DNA from: Bradyrhizobium sp. Ai1a-2
GTDB taxonomy: Bacteria; Pseudomonadota; Alphaproteobacteria; Rhizobiales; Xanthobacteraceae
Direction of reading: 5' to 3'
Assembly: GCF_000426245.1 (NCBI RefSeq)
Contig: NZ_AUEZ01000031.1
Location: 1-64,000, forward strand
Length of the DNA: 64,000 nucleotides
Made by a program: the position numbers and the translations under genes. Numbering within the stretch: the first letter of the stretch is position 1; every line of letters starts with the position of its first letter. The notes below the pieces were generated by a model. That model ran no database searches. It worked only from the letters and a program-made list of their open reading frames with translations, and was not told the DNA's origin. Shown in pieces: positions 34,974-43,983 of the stretch.

Positions 34974-36032
34974 CTATTGCTCGAACGGAAACACTCGCTT
35001 CCAATCGTTTTTCATGCTGATTACCGTCCAGCCGTCCTTCTTGGCCTCGTCATAGAGGGCCGGAGTGAAGGTGCCGACCTTGGTGTCCGGCAGGCCTTGC
35101 GCCGGTCCATAGGCGTATTCGCGCGCGGCATCGTCATGCAGCAGCAGCATCTTCAGCCGCGCACCATTGCCTGCGCCGGTCCACTCCAGCATCTCGCGAT
35201 CGCCGGTCGAGTTGCCGAACGCCGCATACGGCCGGCGGCCGATCATGAGGTGAATCCCTTCCGGCTTGCCGGCGTCATTGTCGTTCAGGAGAAGCTTGGG
35301 CTCCTTGGTCAGGAACGGCTTGCCATCGTTGCCGTAACCATATTTCGTTCCGCCAGCCGTACCGACGACCTGCTCGGGCGGGATGCCATAGACCTGCTGG
35401 GCGTACACGCGCACGAAGTCTTGTCCTCCACCGGTCACGATAAAGGTCTTGAAGCCGTTGTCGCGGAGGAATTGCATGACTTCGAGCATCGGCTGATATA
35501 CGAGCTCGGTATAGGGGCGCTTCCAGCGCGGATGCTGTGCTGTTCCGAGCCACTTCTTCGCTTCGGCGTTGAAATCCTCCACCGACATTCCGGTCAACGT
35601 CGCAGCCAGGACTTCCTCCAGGTCCCGCAGGGAAAGCTTGGCGATCGCCTCGCGATCACCCGAGAGTACGGTCTTGAATGGCGCAACGTCCTTGAGCTCC
35701 GGCCGTTTCTCGACCACCGCAGGGACGCGCTCCAGACAGTAGAGCACCTGCGTGTACATCGGATGCTCGACCCAGAGCGTGCCGTCCTGGTCAAAGACGG
35801 CTATTCGTTCCTCCTTTGGTACATGGTTCGGACTTGCAGTGTCGGTGGTGACGCGCACGAAGTCGAGGATTGCCTGCTTCGCGGCACCCTCGTTCCATGA
35901 AGGCAATGGAGCCCCCGAGACTGTTTGCGCCAATGCCGGGACCGTCAGGAGCGGACTGGACAAGGCGAGCAACAGCGTCAAGATCGAAATCACAACGCGG
36001 CGGCTCGCGCGATAGTGCAAGAGACTACCCAT
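34974..36032 (-). CDS. Exported HAD-superfamily hydrolase
   Basis: Encodes 352 residues. A long signal peptide (VVISILTLLLALSSPLLTVPALAQ) directs export. HAD motif I is VFDQDGTLWVEH, with nucleophile Asp81 and Asp83; motif II is FIVTGGGQDF; the late acidic motif is FGNSTGDREML. HAD enzymes hydrolyse phosphate or halide esters, and the order of motifs resembles phosphoserine phosphatases. It begins nine bases after the upstream sulfatase stop, with GAGGCGATC before the ATG, so the two are cotranscribed. A periplasmic phosphatase beside sulfatases suggests scavenging of esterified nutrients. Confidence 0.85.
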   Translation of the reverse strand: MGSLLHYRASRRVVISILTLLLALSSPLLTVPALAQTVSGAPLPSWNEGAAKQAILDFVRVTTDTASPNHVPKEERIAVFDQDGTLWVEHPMYTQVLYCLERVPAVVEKRPELKDVAPFKTVLSGDREAIAKLSLRDLEEVLAATLTGMSVEDFNAEAKKWLGTAQHPRWKRPYTELVYQPMLEVMQFLRDNGFKTFIVTGGGQDFVRVYAQQVYGIPPEQVVGTAGGTKYGYGNDGKPFLTKEPKLLLNDNDAGKPEGIHLMIGRRPYAAFGNSTGDREMLEWTGAGNGARLKMLLLHDDAAREYAYGPAQGLPDTKVGTFTPALYDEAKKDGWTVISMKNDWKRVFPFEQ

Positions 36033-36041
36033 GATCGCCTC

Positions 36042-37640
36042 CTAGTTCGTCGAGGGTGGGAGCCGCAGCTTCTCCATCGCCTGTTCGACCGAGAAGCTGC
36101 CGGGCCGCTGACGCGGCGGGAATTCACGGAAGCTTGCGATGTGCTGTGCCACGATCGCCTGCGCCGGCACAAGCAGGAATGCGTGATCGATGAACCAGCG
36201 CACGTAGTCGCCGGACTCGTGCTGAGCACGCTCGAACGGATCGGAGCGAAGGTTGAATAGTCTGGGCAGGCGCAGCTGTATCAGCGGTTCGGCCCAGACG
36301 TTCAGTCCCTCCGCCCGCTGCTCCAGGAACGCGGCCTTCCACTGCTGGTAGCGCAGGCCGGCCAGGTTGCCGTCGTCGGTCCAGTAGAAGAACTCGCGCC
36401 GCTTGTCCGGACCCTTGCCCGCAAGGAGATCGCGCTGGTCATAACCATCGAGGTGCACCCGGAAATTCTTGCCGGCGGCATCGTAGCCCTGCAGCAGCTT
36501 CTCCTTGATTCCAGGTTCGCCAGCAGCGGCAACCAACGTGGCCGCCCAGTCCTCGGCGGAGAACACCTCGTTGATCTCGCTGCGGGGAGGGACCAGGCCG
36601 GGCCAGCGCACCAGGGCAGGTACACGGTAGCCGCCTTCCCAATTGGTATTCTTCTCGCCGCGGAAGGGGGTGGTGCCGCCGTCGGGCCAGGAGAACGTCT
36701 CGGCGCCATTGTCGGTGGTGTAGATCACAATGGTGTTGTTGGCGACACCGAGATCGTCGAGTTTTTTCAGTAGCTCGCCGACCTGCCCGTCATGCTCGAC
36801 CATGCCGTCCGGATAGATGCCGAGCCCGGTCTTTCCTTGCGATGCGGGCTTGAGGTGCGTCCAGATATGCATGCGGGTCGAATTGAACCAGACGAAGAAT
36901 GGCTTGCGATCCCGCACCGCGCCGTCGATGAATTCCGTCGTCGCCCCCAGAAACTCCTCGTCAATCGTCTGCATACGCTGTTTGGTGAGAGGGCCAGTGT
37001 CCTCGCATTTCTGCTTACCCCAAGGACCGAAGCGGGGATCATCACCGGGCGTGTCAGTTGCGGTTGCGACGCATTTGAGCACTCCGCGTGGGCCAAATTG
37101 CGCGCGGAAGTTCGGGGTCTTCGGATAGTCGGGATTTTCGGGCTCTTCCTCGGCATTCAAGTGATAGAGATTCCCGAAGAACACGTCGAAGCCGTGCACG
37201 GTCGGCAGGAATTCATTGCGATCGCCGAGATGGTTCTTGCCGAATTGTCCGGTCGCGTAGCCCTGTGGCTTCAATAATTCGGCGATTGTCGGATCCTTCT
37301 CGGACAGGCCTTCCTTCGCCGCGGGCAAACCGACCTTCAATAGCCCCGTGCGCAGCGGGCTTTGGCCGGTAATGAATGCGGCACGGCCCGCCGTGCAGGA
37401 TTGCTGACCATAGTAATCCGTGAAGATCGCTCCCTCGTTGGCGATGCGATCGATGTTGGGGGTGCGATAACCCATCTGCCCGCGGTTATAGGCGCTGATA
37501 TTCCAGTATCCGATATCGTCGCCCATGATGACGAGGATATTGGGCTTCTGAGGTTGTTGCGCTGATGCCGGCGTAGCGAATTCCGCTGTGGCTCCGAGCG
37601 CCGCGAGCAGCCCGACAAACATGCATTTGAGATTGCGCAT
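36042..37640 (-). CDS. Exported sulfatase, CxAxR type
   Basis: Encodes 532 residues. The signal peptide ends at ATPASAQ. Metal-binding aspartates lie in LVIMGDDIGYW, and the formylglycine site is SCTAGRAAFITGQ with Cys82. This C-x-A-x-R form is accepted by radical SAM maturases, whereas the aerobic enzyme FGE prefers C-x-P-x-R. A further metal motif is TTDNGAETFSWPDGG. It would hydrolyse a sulfate ester outside the cytoplasm. AGAGGATC precedes the ATG at 37640; the nine extra codons upstream are unlikely. No maturase gene is present apart from the broken SPASM gene at 1 kb. Confidence 0.85.
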   Translation of the reverse strand: MRNLKCMFVGLLAALGATAEFATPASAQQPQKPNILVIMGDDIGYWNISAYNRGQMGYRTPNIDRIANEGAIFTDYYGQQSCTAGRAAFITGQSPLRTGLLKVGLPAAKEGLSEKDPTIAELLKPQGYATGQFGKNHLGDRNEFLPTVHGFDVFFGNLYHLNAEEEPENPDYPKTPNFRAQFGPRGVLKCVATATDTPGDDPRFGPWGKQKCEDTGPLTKQRMQTIDEEFLGATTEFIDGAVRDRKPFFVWFNSTRMHIWTHLKPASQGKTGLGIYPDGMVEHDGQVGELLKKLDDLGVANNTIVIYTTDNGAETFSWPDGGTTPFRGEKNTNWEGGYRVPALVRWPGLVPPRSEINEVFSAEDWAATLVAAAGEPGIKEKLLQGYDAAGKNFRVHLDGYDQRDLLAGKGPDKRREFFYWTDDGNLAGLRYQQWKAAFLEQRAEGLNVWAEPLIQLRLPRLFNLRSDPFERAQHESGDYVRWFIDHAFLLVPAQAIVAQHIASFREFPPRQRPGSFSVEQAMEKLRLPPSTN

Positions 37641-37818
37641 GATCGATCCTCTAAACACAACTCCCACCCGGCCGCACCGGGCAGCGTTCGCTGCTCAAGC
37701 GCGTGTGTCAGGTTGACGGTCTTCAAAGGTATTGCATCGGAAGCGCAGTCACCGCTTCGGCTGTCGTAGGCGGACGCCCGCAGGCGCCCGCCTGTTCACA
37801 TCACGCTCATTCACACAG

Positions 37819-39534
37819 CTAGTCGCTCGCCGCGCGGGAATTGGCCTTCTTAACCTCGTCCAGGATCTGGCTGAGGTTGTAGCTCTCCGGCGCCTGCAGC
37901 GGCGGGAATTTCTCGTAGCTGGTCAGGTGCTCCAGCCACAACCGCTGTCCAATCGGCAGCATGTTCCAGTCGTACTGGAAGGCCGTCGCCGGGGCGCCGA
38001 GTGCGCCGCCGAGGCTCATCGCCGACTTCTGATCAATGCCGACGTTCTGCTCGAAGGGATCACGCTTGATGTTCTGGACCAAGGTGAAGTGGAACGGGAT
38101 GAGCGGCATGATCCAGCCGGCCGGCCCGGGTTGCGACATGGTGTAGTACATCTTCCAGTTCTTGTAGCGCACCGCCGACGGCGTCGCGCCCGAGAAGTAG
38201 AAGAAGTAGTCGCGTGCCGATTTCTCCGACTTGCCTTCGAGGTAGTCGCGCTGGTTGACGCCATCGAGGGTCGTCTTGACGATGCCGGGGTACCGTCCGG
38301 CCTCGATCTGCTGCTTCAGCTCGTCGCCCTTGGGCCCGCCTGCGATATCGACCAGGGTGGGCATCCAGTCGAGCGCAGCGAACAACTGGTTCTTCACCGT
38401 GCCGGGTTTGATGACGCCCGGCCAGCGGATCACCATCGGCGCACGGTAGCCGCCTTCCCAGGCCTCGCCCTTCTGGCCCTTGAACGGCGTGATGCCGCCG
38501 TCCGGGAAGCTGATCTGCTCGGCGCCGTTATCCGTGGTGAAGACGACGATGGTATTGTTGGTTTGGCCCATGTCGTCGAGCTTCTTGAGCACAAGGCCGA
38601 TGTTGTCGTCCATCTGCGCCATGCCGGCCTCGTTGACGCCCCAGTCCTTGCCGCCGCGCTCGCCCACCAAGGCCTCGTACTTCGGCGGCAGCACGGTGAC
38701 GACGTGCATGCGCGCCGGATTGTACCAGACGAAGAATGGCTTGCCGGTCTTCTTCGGATCGTTGCGATCCATGAAGTCGATGACCTTCGTCGAAATCTCC
38801 TCGTCGACCGTCCTTGAGCGGTCCAGCGTCAGCGGCCCTTCGTCGCTGCAGGTCTGGTTCTTGCTCGTGCCGTCCGAGGACTTGCACGACAGGATGTTGC
38901 GCGGGGGCGTGAGGCAGATCGTGGTCTTGGGATCCACCGCGCCGGGCACTTCAGGCACGCCGGGGATCGGCGTGTTCTTGCATGGCGGCGCAACGGTCTG
39001 CTGCAGCGGGGTCTTGTTGATGTCGGGGAAGCTTACCTGCTGCATGGCGTCGAGGTGGTACAGGTAGCCCCAGTATTCCTGGAAGCCGTGCGCCGTCGGC
39101 AGGGCATCGGTGTGGTCGCCGAGATGGTTCTTGCCGAATTCGCCGGTGGTGTAGCCGAGATCGAGCAGGAACTGGGCGATCGCCGGCGTGCCGGGCCGCA
39201 GGTAGGACGGGCTCCCCGGGAGCTGTGGCGGGATCATGCCGGTGCGCAGCGGATACATGCCAGTGAAGAACGCATTGCGGCCGGAGGTGCAGCTCTGCAT
39301 GGCAACGTAGTCCATGAAGATGGCACCTTCGTTGCCGATGCGATCGATGTTTGGGGTTTCGCCGACCATCAAACCGCGATGATAGATGCTCGGCTGCATC
39401 CATCCGATGTCGTCGCCCATGATGAAGAGGATGTTGGGTTTCTGTCCCTGCTGGGCGGAGGCAGGAATGCTGGCCATTGTCGTGGCGGCACAGGCCAGGA
39501 CAAGAGCGCCCGAAATTGATCGGAAGATGCTCAT
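37819..39534 (-). CDS. Exported sulfatase with non-canonical CxSxR active-site motif
   Basis: Encodes 571 residues. The signal peptide ends at SIPASAQ. It aligns with the neighbouring sulfatase: LFIMGDDIGWMQ, Cys82 in SCTSGRNAFFTGM, GKNHLGDHTDALPTAHGF and FTTDNGAEQISFPDGG. The residue two after Cys82 is Ser rather than Pro or Ala, outside both standard maturation motifs. An inserted cysteine-containing region (PPCKNTPIPG, ILSCKSSDG, QTCSDEG) is absent in typical arylsulfatases. It is a diverged tandem paralogue of the downstream sulfatase and is the first gene of the likely operon. Some members of this superfamily act on phosphonates or phosphodiesters, so sulfate may not be its substrate. 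Confidence 0.83.
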   Translation of the reverse strand: MSIFRSISGALVLACAATTMASIPASAQQGQKPNILFIMGDDIGWMQPSIYHRGLMVGETPNIDRIGNEGAIFMDYVAMQSCTSGRNAFFTGMYPLRTGMIPPQLPGSPSYLRPGTPAIAQFLLDLGYTTGEFGKNHLGDHTDALPTAHGFQEYWGYLYHLDAMQQVSFPDINKTPLQQTVAPPCKNTPIPGVPEVPGAVDPKTTICLTPPRNILSCKSSDGTSKNQTCSDEGPLTLDRSRTVDEEISTKVIDFMDRNDPKKTGKPFFVWYNPARMHVVTVLPPKYEALVGERGGKDWGVNEAGMAQMDDNIGLVLKKLDDMGQTNNTIVVFTTDNGAEQISFPDGGITPFKGQKGEAWEGGYRAPMVIRWPGVIKPGTVKNQLFAALDWMPTLVDIAGGPKGDELKQQIEAGRYPGIVKTTLDGVNQRDYLEGKSEKSARDYFFYFSGATPSAVRYKNWKMYYTMSQPGPAGWIMPLIPFHFTLVQNIKRDPFEQNVGIDQKSAMSLGGALGAPATAFQYDWNMLPIGQRLWLEHLTSYEKFPPLQAPESYNLSQILDEVKKANSRAASD

Positions 39535-39718
39535 GGTTGCTTCCCTTAAATTTCTGCTGCCGAACGCCCGGGCCGCAGCCTTCGCTCACCTCCACCCGCC
39601 GACCGACTTGGCTTCGCCAATCCATACGGGATCGCAATCAGCAATCGGTCGGACGCTTTGCGCATGGCAAACTGGTGGAAACACCCTGGATGCGCTATGC
39701 ACTTTCGGCTGATCGAGA

Positions 39719-40663
39719 CTACGGATCGCGTTGCAGCGTAACGGAAGGCGACTCTCCGAAGGTTGTGCGATACGTCACCGCAAAGCGCCCAAGCTCCAGG
39801 AATTGATGATTCCGCGCGACCTCCGCGACGGTGGCCATCGAAGGATCGGCACGTCGCAGAGCCGAGCGAGCCTGGTTCAATCGTCGCAACAGGAGATATC
39901 GTGCGGGGCTTACGCCAAGGAACTTTGCGCAACACATCCGCAGGCTACGCTCCGGCACGCCGATCTCTGCGCAAAGCGCTGGCATTTTGAGGCGTTGATC
40001 GATGCGTTTGCTTAGGCCATCCTCGAAACGGCTCATGACGGCGGTATGATGGTGTCTTGTCTTGGAGTTGCTGTTGTCGATGTCGGCGGAGGTCAGACAA
40101 TTGATGATCGCGTGAAGCAATTCCTGCTCCAGCGCCCTTGCCACCTCAGGACGCTCGATCAATTTCCGTCCGGTCTCTGCAAGGTGGCACGCTTCTCTGA
40201 AGAGAAGACGGAATCTTGATATATCCGCGTGGGCAGGGTGGAGCGTTCGGCTCACGCGCGGCGGCGGGATTTCCCGTCCGGTCAAAGCCTTGCTGCAAGT
40301 CCCGAATTGGTCTGGCGATAGGGCTATCAAGCCCCATTGGGATGCGCCGTGGGATCGCTGATGGGTGCTCTCGCCGCGACCGTGCAAAACCATGGCGCCG
40401 TTCCGCAAGACGAGCCCATCGGACACGAGGGACGCGGCACCGACGGGAAAAGAGAGGAATATCCGATCGGGGGGCAGCGAGATGTAAGCGATGCGCGGAA
40501 GGATTTCGCGGCACCGACACAATTCCAGATGGTTCAATCTCAAACGTGTTAGCTCTGCCCGGAAATCGCCGGCACCCGTTATCGTTAGACTGATACGTGC
40601 ATCGCCGAATCCTGCGGCATAGCCGTCAGCGTCGCTAAACGTGAGTGTACCGCCTTCTGCCAT
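39719..40663 (-). CDS. AraC-family transcriptional regulator
   Basis: Encodes 314 residues. The C-terminal domain has two helix-turn-helices (QRLKMPALCAEIGVPERSLR and MATVAEVARNHQFLELGRFA) and ends in the AraC motif YRTTFGESPS. The N-terminal half is an AraC-binding-like sensor (ISLPPDRIFLSFPVGAASLV). It lies 184 bases upstream of the sulfatase operon on the same strand and is its probable activator. It resembles the tandem AraC pair at 42-44 kb in organisation (GFxELGRFxVxYR), so the three form a small local family. Confidence 0.82.
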   Translation of the reverse strand: MAEGGTLTFSDADGYAAGFGDARISLTITGAGDFRAELTRLRLNHLELCRCREILPRIAYISLPPDRIFLSFPVGAASLVSDGLVLRNGAMVLHGRGESTHQRSHGASQWGLIALSPDQFGTCSKALTGREIPPPRVSRTLHPAHADISRFRLLFREACHLAETGRKLIERPEVARALEQELLHAIINCLTSADIDNSNSKTRHHHTAVMSRFEDGLSKRIDQRLKMPALCAEIGVPERSLRMCCAKFLGVSPARYLLLRRLNQARSALRRADPSMATVAEVARNHQFLELGRFAVTYRTTFGESPSVTLQRDP

Positions 40664-41025
40664 TTGCCCCGTCCCGTCGGACCGGCGGACAGTGGTTGCG
40701 ACCCGTTGAAGCTACCGGTCTGCTCGAAAGAGGCAGCATGAGGTCGTTTGGCCGCTTTCGGCTATGCGGGTTCGGAAGCCCGATGTTGGTGGTGATTTTG
40801 ACGCATGTGCAATTCCGGCAAGCCAGGACGAGCTGAGCGGTCCCCGATAAATGTCAGCCCCGACCACGGCGACGATATACAACCGGCCCGAGGCGCCTAT
40901 GCAATAACGGCAGATAGCAGGCAATCACAGGGTCGGATGGCCGGTGCAGGAAAGATCGCTTCATCGGCATGGACGCTCAGCGCCGTGCGAAGCGGCAAAG
41001 GAGCTTTATTGCAACAACGCGAGTC
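40664..41025. other. Gap with no recognisable gene
   Basis: Short frames are opposed by equal frames on the other strand and match nothing known to me. It separates the AraC gene from the trypsin-like gene and probably holds the AraC promoter on the minus strand. Confidence 0.35.
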
Positions 41026-41769
41026 TCATCTGGCCTCGGAAAATTCTTCCAGCGCTTGCACCGGTACCGACACGACATTGGGCATTCCCCACGCTGTCGA
41101 TATCCTTATCTCCCGATGGGCCCAGGCAATGCTCTGGGTGAACACGTTGCTGACGACCGCTGTGACGCGGCCTTCACAATCAATAATCGGCGCTCCGGAG
41201 GCGCCGTGATCGATGATGAGGCGATTCTCGCCCTCATACATTTCGAGGAGGGCCATACCCTTCAGCTTCCCGCCGTCTCCAAACCGAACGAACCGTCCTT
41301 CGACGAGCTGCGGGCGGCCTGTGGGATACGCGAGCGCCACGACCCGCTCTTCCGGAACGAGCGGCTCCTGGCGGATCGCCGCACTCTGCGCGTTGAGCAC
41401 GGCGCGTCCGAGTTCGATGACGGCCAGCTTTTCCGTTTGTCCTCCAGCAAGCCGCTGGATGCGGGCGGCGATGAATTGACTGTCGTTCTCGTCGACGATC
41501 TCAAGCGACTTCCAGTCCTGCGTCGACAGCTCCATGCCGGCGGTGACATGCGCGGCGGTGACGATTGTCGTCGGGGACAGGAACCAACCGGTGCCTCGCA
41601 CGCCGACCAGGCCCGGATGTGTCTCGCGCTCCGCATCATCAAAATGTCTGAAGATGCTGACGGCGGAGTGGGCAACATGCGTGGGATCGACGCAAGTCGC
41701 GGAAGTCAGCTGCGTATTTGCAAGTAGCACGAAAAGAACGAGCGCCCCATAACCAATGCGTCTGCGCAT
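41026..41769 (-). CDS. Exported trypsin-like protein, catalytic Asp apparently missing
   Basis: Encodes 247 residues from the ATG at 41769, preceded by GGAGG; the frame upstream is open but lacks a good start. A signal peptide (IGYGALVLFVLLANTQLTSA) is followed by a chymotrypsin fold: His74 in IVTAAHVTAG and Ser191 in DHGASGAPIID. Where the family usually has D-x-A-x-L, this protein reads TEKLAVIEL, so the aspartate of the triad seems absent. It may use another acid, have low activity, or be a binding protein. Its upstream region carries a direct repeat (41885-41902). Confidence 0.78.
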   Translation of the reverse strand: MRRRIGYGALVLFVLLANTQLTSATCVDPTHVAHSAVSIFRHFDDAERETHPGLVGVRGTGWFLSPTTIVTAAHVTAGMELSTQDWKSLEIVDENDSQFIAARIQRLAGGQTEKLAVIELGRAVLNAQSAAIRQEPLVPEERVVALAYPTGRPQLVEGRFVRFGDGGKLKGMALLEMYEGENRLIIDHGASGAPIIDCEGRVTAVVSNVFTQSIAWAHREIRISTAWGMPNVVSVPVQALEEFSEAR

Positions 41770-41884
41770 TCCAAAGAGCCTCCTTCTCTCTCTGGTGCAG
41801 GGGAGGGCGAATCCCCGCAACAGAGCAACAGAACTCACCGCCTTATCCGGAGGTTTTTCCGGAATCAGCGATTTTCTGCGAGTG

Positions 41885-41902
41885 TTGTCACGATTTTGTC
41901 AC
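41885..41902. promoter_or_regulatory. Direct repeat TTGTCAC-N4-TTGTCAC (Pho-box-like)
   Basis: Two identical 7-base units 11 bases apart (start to start) lie about 116 bases upstream of the trypsin-like gene. Unit and spacing match sites of PhoB/OmpR-type response regulators; TTGTCAC is close to a Pho-box half-site (CTGTCAT). As at the RTX gene, the repeat reads away from the gene it precedes. Confidence 0.5.
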
Positions 41903-41946
41903 AGGCGGCCGCGCGAAGGCAATCACGCGCTGCAGATCAGCCGAGT

Positions 41947-42954
41947 TCAGGCGAGGCCGGGGTCGGCAAAGGCAAGGCTTGTTGGGCGGTCGAGATCAAC
42001 CTTTGGGTTCGCCGGCGTGCGCCGCAGGGTGCACGACGGCGTCTCTCCGAAAAACATTCGGTAGGCAACTGAAAAGCGCCCGAGTTCCCAAAAGCCGTGG
42101 TCGGTGACGATTTGCGTCACAGTTGCGGTCGATGGGTCCGACCTCAGGAGCGCTCGCCGCACGAGATGCATTCGGCGCAGAGTGAGATAGCGGATCGGTC
42201 CCATGCCCAGATGTTCCTCGCAGGATGCGCGAAGGGTGCGTTCGGCAACACCTATGGCCGCGCAGATCTCCGTGAGATAAAGCGGACGGTCGCGATTGGC
42301 CTCCAAAAACTCCTCGAACCGCGCGACGATCGCGTCATGGCGACGGCCACCCGTGGTCGTCTCCAGCACGACGCCTTCCGCGAGGCAGCGGACCATGACA
42401 TGAACCAGCTCGCTCTCGAGGGCACGAAGCACTTCCGGTTTTGCGAGTAGATCGGGAGTCTCATGGGTGAGTTGTCCGACTACCTTGTGAAGCTTCATCA
42501 GACGCGACATCAATGCAGGATTCGGGTGAACACTACGCTCGTCCAGCCTGTTGCTGAGCTCCCGGCCGGTTATCGCTTCGACTGCGGCGGCCAACTCATC
42601 GATTGGGAGCGACATCGCCCCCAAATGATAATCATGGCCAGATCGATAATGTGCCACGTCAGTTCTGTTAATGATGATGTCACCGGGCAAGACTTCTTGG
42701 CCACAGTGCTGGAGTGGAGACGAATTGGATTCGGTAAGAAAGACGATCGACCGCCGGTCGGGTTTGCATGCAACGTTGCTGATCTGCGGCAATGATATAG
42801 CGAAACGCTGCATCCAGAGTCGGGTCATGCGGATCTGTGTGATCTCGGCCGAAAAATCTCCCTTCGTCGTAGGGAGTATCTCAACATCAGTGGCCTGAAC
42901 GGCCGCCTGACAGGGAAACGGGTCGGTAAATCTGAGAACTCTTGCCCACGGCAT
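41947..42954 (-). CDS. AraC-family regulator, tandem paralogue 1
   Basis: Encodes 335 residues. The sensor half (LPQISNVACKPDRRSIVFLT, then EVLPGDIIINRTDVAHYRSG) precedes a DNA-binding domain (LYLTEICAAIGVAERTLRAS and ATVTQIVTDHGFWELGRFSV) closing with YRMFFGETPSCTLRR. It lies 21 bases downstream of a same-length paralogue whose DNA-binding domain is nearly identical, while the sensor halves are more diverged. This suggests duplication followed by change of inducer. The AraC_N and HTH_18 domain order matches the OruR/ArgR-like group. Confidence 0.85.
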   Translation of the reverse strand: MPWARVLRFTDPFPCQAAVQATDVEILPTTKGDFSAEITQIRMTRLWMQRFAISLPQISNVACKPDRRSIVFLTESNSSPLQHCGQEVLPGDIIINRTDVAHYRSGHDYHLGAMSLPIDELAAAVEAITGRELSNRLDERSVHPNPALMSRLMKLHKVVGQLTHETPDLLAKPEVLRALESELVHVMVRCLAEGVVLETTTGGRRHDAIVARFEEFLEANRDRPLYLTEICAAIGVAERTLRASCEEHLGMGPIRYLTLRRMHLVRRALLRSDPSTATVTQIVTDHGFWELGRFSVAYRMFFGETPSCTLRRTPANPKVDLDRPTSLAFADPGLA

Positions 42955-42975
42955 TGCAGTAATTCCCTGTCTGGC

Positions 42976-43983
42976 TCAAGCGGCCCGCAAGTTGGCGGCT
43001 GCAAGCGATGTTGGGCGATTGGGGCGCGTTTCCGGCGGCTCGACCGATCGCCGCAAGGTGCGCGATGGCGCCTCGCCAAACAGCGTGCGGTAGGCAACCG
43101 AAAAGCGTCCGAGCTCCCAAAAGCCGTGGTCGGTAACAATCTGGGTGACGGTTCTCTTTGAATGGTCCGATCGCAGCAGTGCGCTGCGTACGAGGTGCAT
43201 TCGGCGCAGGGTGAGATAGCGGATCGGTCCCATGCCCAAATGCTCTTCGCAGGAGGCGCGAAGCGTTCGCTCGGCGACGCCAATCGCGGTGCAGATTTCC
43301 GCCAGATAAAGCGGCCGGTCGGGATTGGCCTCCAGGAATTCCTCAAACCGCGCGACAATGGCGTCGTGACGACAGCTGCCAGTCCTCGGCTCTCCAGCGG
43401 CGCTTTCGGCAAGGCACCTCACCATGACATGAGTGAGCTCATTCTCCAGCGCGCGACCTACTTCCGGGATATCCAGAACATCCGGCATGTCATGAGCGAG
43501 CTGCCCTACGATCTTGTGCAGTCTCAGCAGTCGGAGCATCGCCGCAGAATGCGGGCGGATAATTCGTTTCTGCGGCATTTCGACAAACTCGCGACCGAGT
43601 ATCGCCTCAACAGCAGCATCAAAGTCATCAGTCGCAAGAGAGATCGTGCCATAGTGGAGGTTCGCGCCGGATCGTTGATGTACGACGTCGGATCTGTTCA
43701 CGACGACATCGCCGGCCAAGACCTCCAGGCCACAGTGCAGGAAGGCTGATAGATTGGCTTCGGTAAGAAAGCCAATCGATCTGCGGCTTGGCTTGACTGC
43801 GACGGTGTTGACCTGCGGCAGCGACACTCGATATCGCTGCACCAAGAGTCTGCTTATGCCGATCTGTGCAATTTTAGCGCGAAAGCTTCCTTTCGCCGTC
43901 GGAAAGAGCTCGACATCGGCTGACCAAAAAACTGACTTGCACTGCGACGGATCAGATAAATCAAATACTCTACTCCACGCCAT
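42976..43983 (-). CDS. AraC-family regulator, tandem paralogue 2
   Basis: Encodes 335 residues from the ATG at 43983 (GGGGGAG upstream); the open frame before it is not coding-like. The DNA-binding segment LYLAEICTAIGVAERTLRAS then CEEHLGMGPIRYLTLRRMHL is almost the same as in the neighbouring paralogue. The sensor half (SLPQVNTVAVKPSRRSIGFL) is related but clearly diverged. Near-identical recognition helices imply that both may bind the same DNA site. No target operon is obvious; the upstream gap to 44.6 kb has no gene. Confidence 0.85.
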   Translation of the reverse strand: MAWSRVFDLSDPSQCKSVFWSADVELFPTAKGSFRAKIAQIGISRLLVQRYRVSLPQVNTVAVKPSRRSIGFLTEANLSAFLHCGLEVLAGDVVVNRSDVVHQRSGANLHYGTISLATDDFDAAVEAILGREFVEMPQKRIIRPHSAAMLRLLRLHKIVGQLAHDMPDVLDIPEVGRALENELTHVMVRCLAESAAGEPRTGSCRHDAIVARFEEFLEANPDRPLYLAEICTAIGVAERTLRASCEEHLGMGPIRYLTLRRMHLVRSALLRSDHSKRTVTQIVTDHGFWELGRFSVAYRTLFGEAPSRTLRRSVEPPETRPNRPTSLAAANLRAA

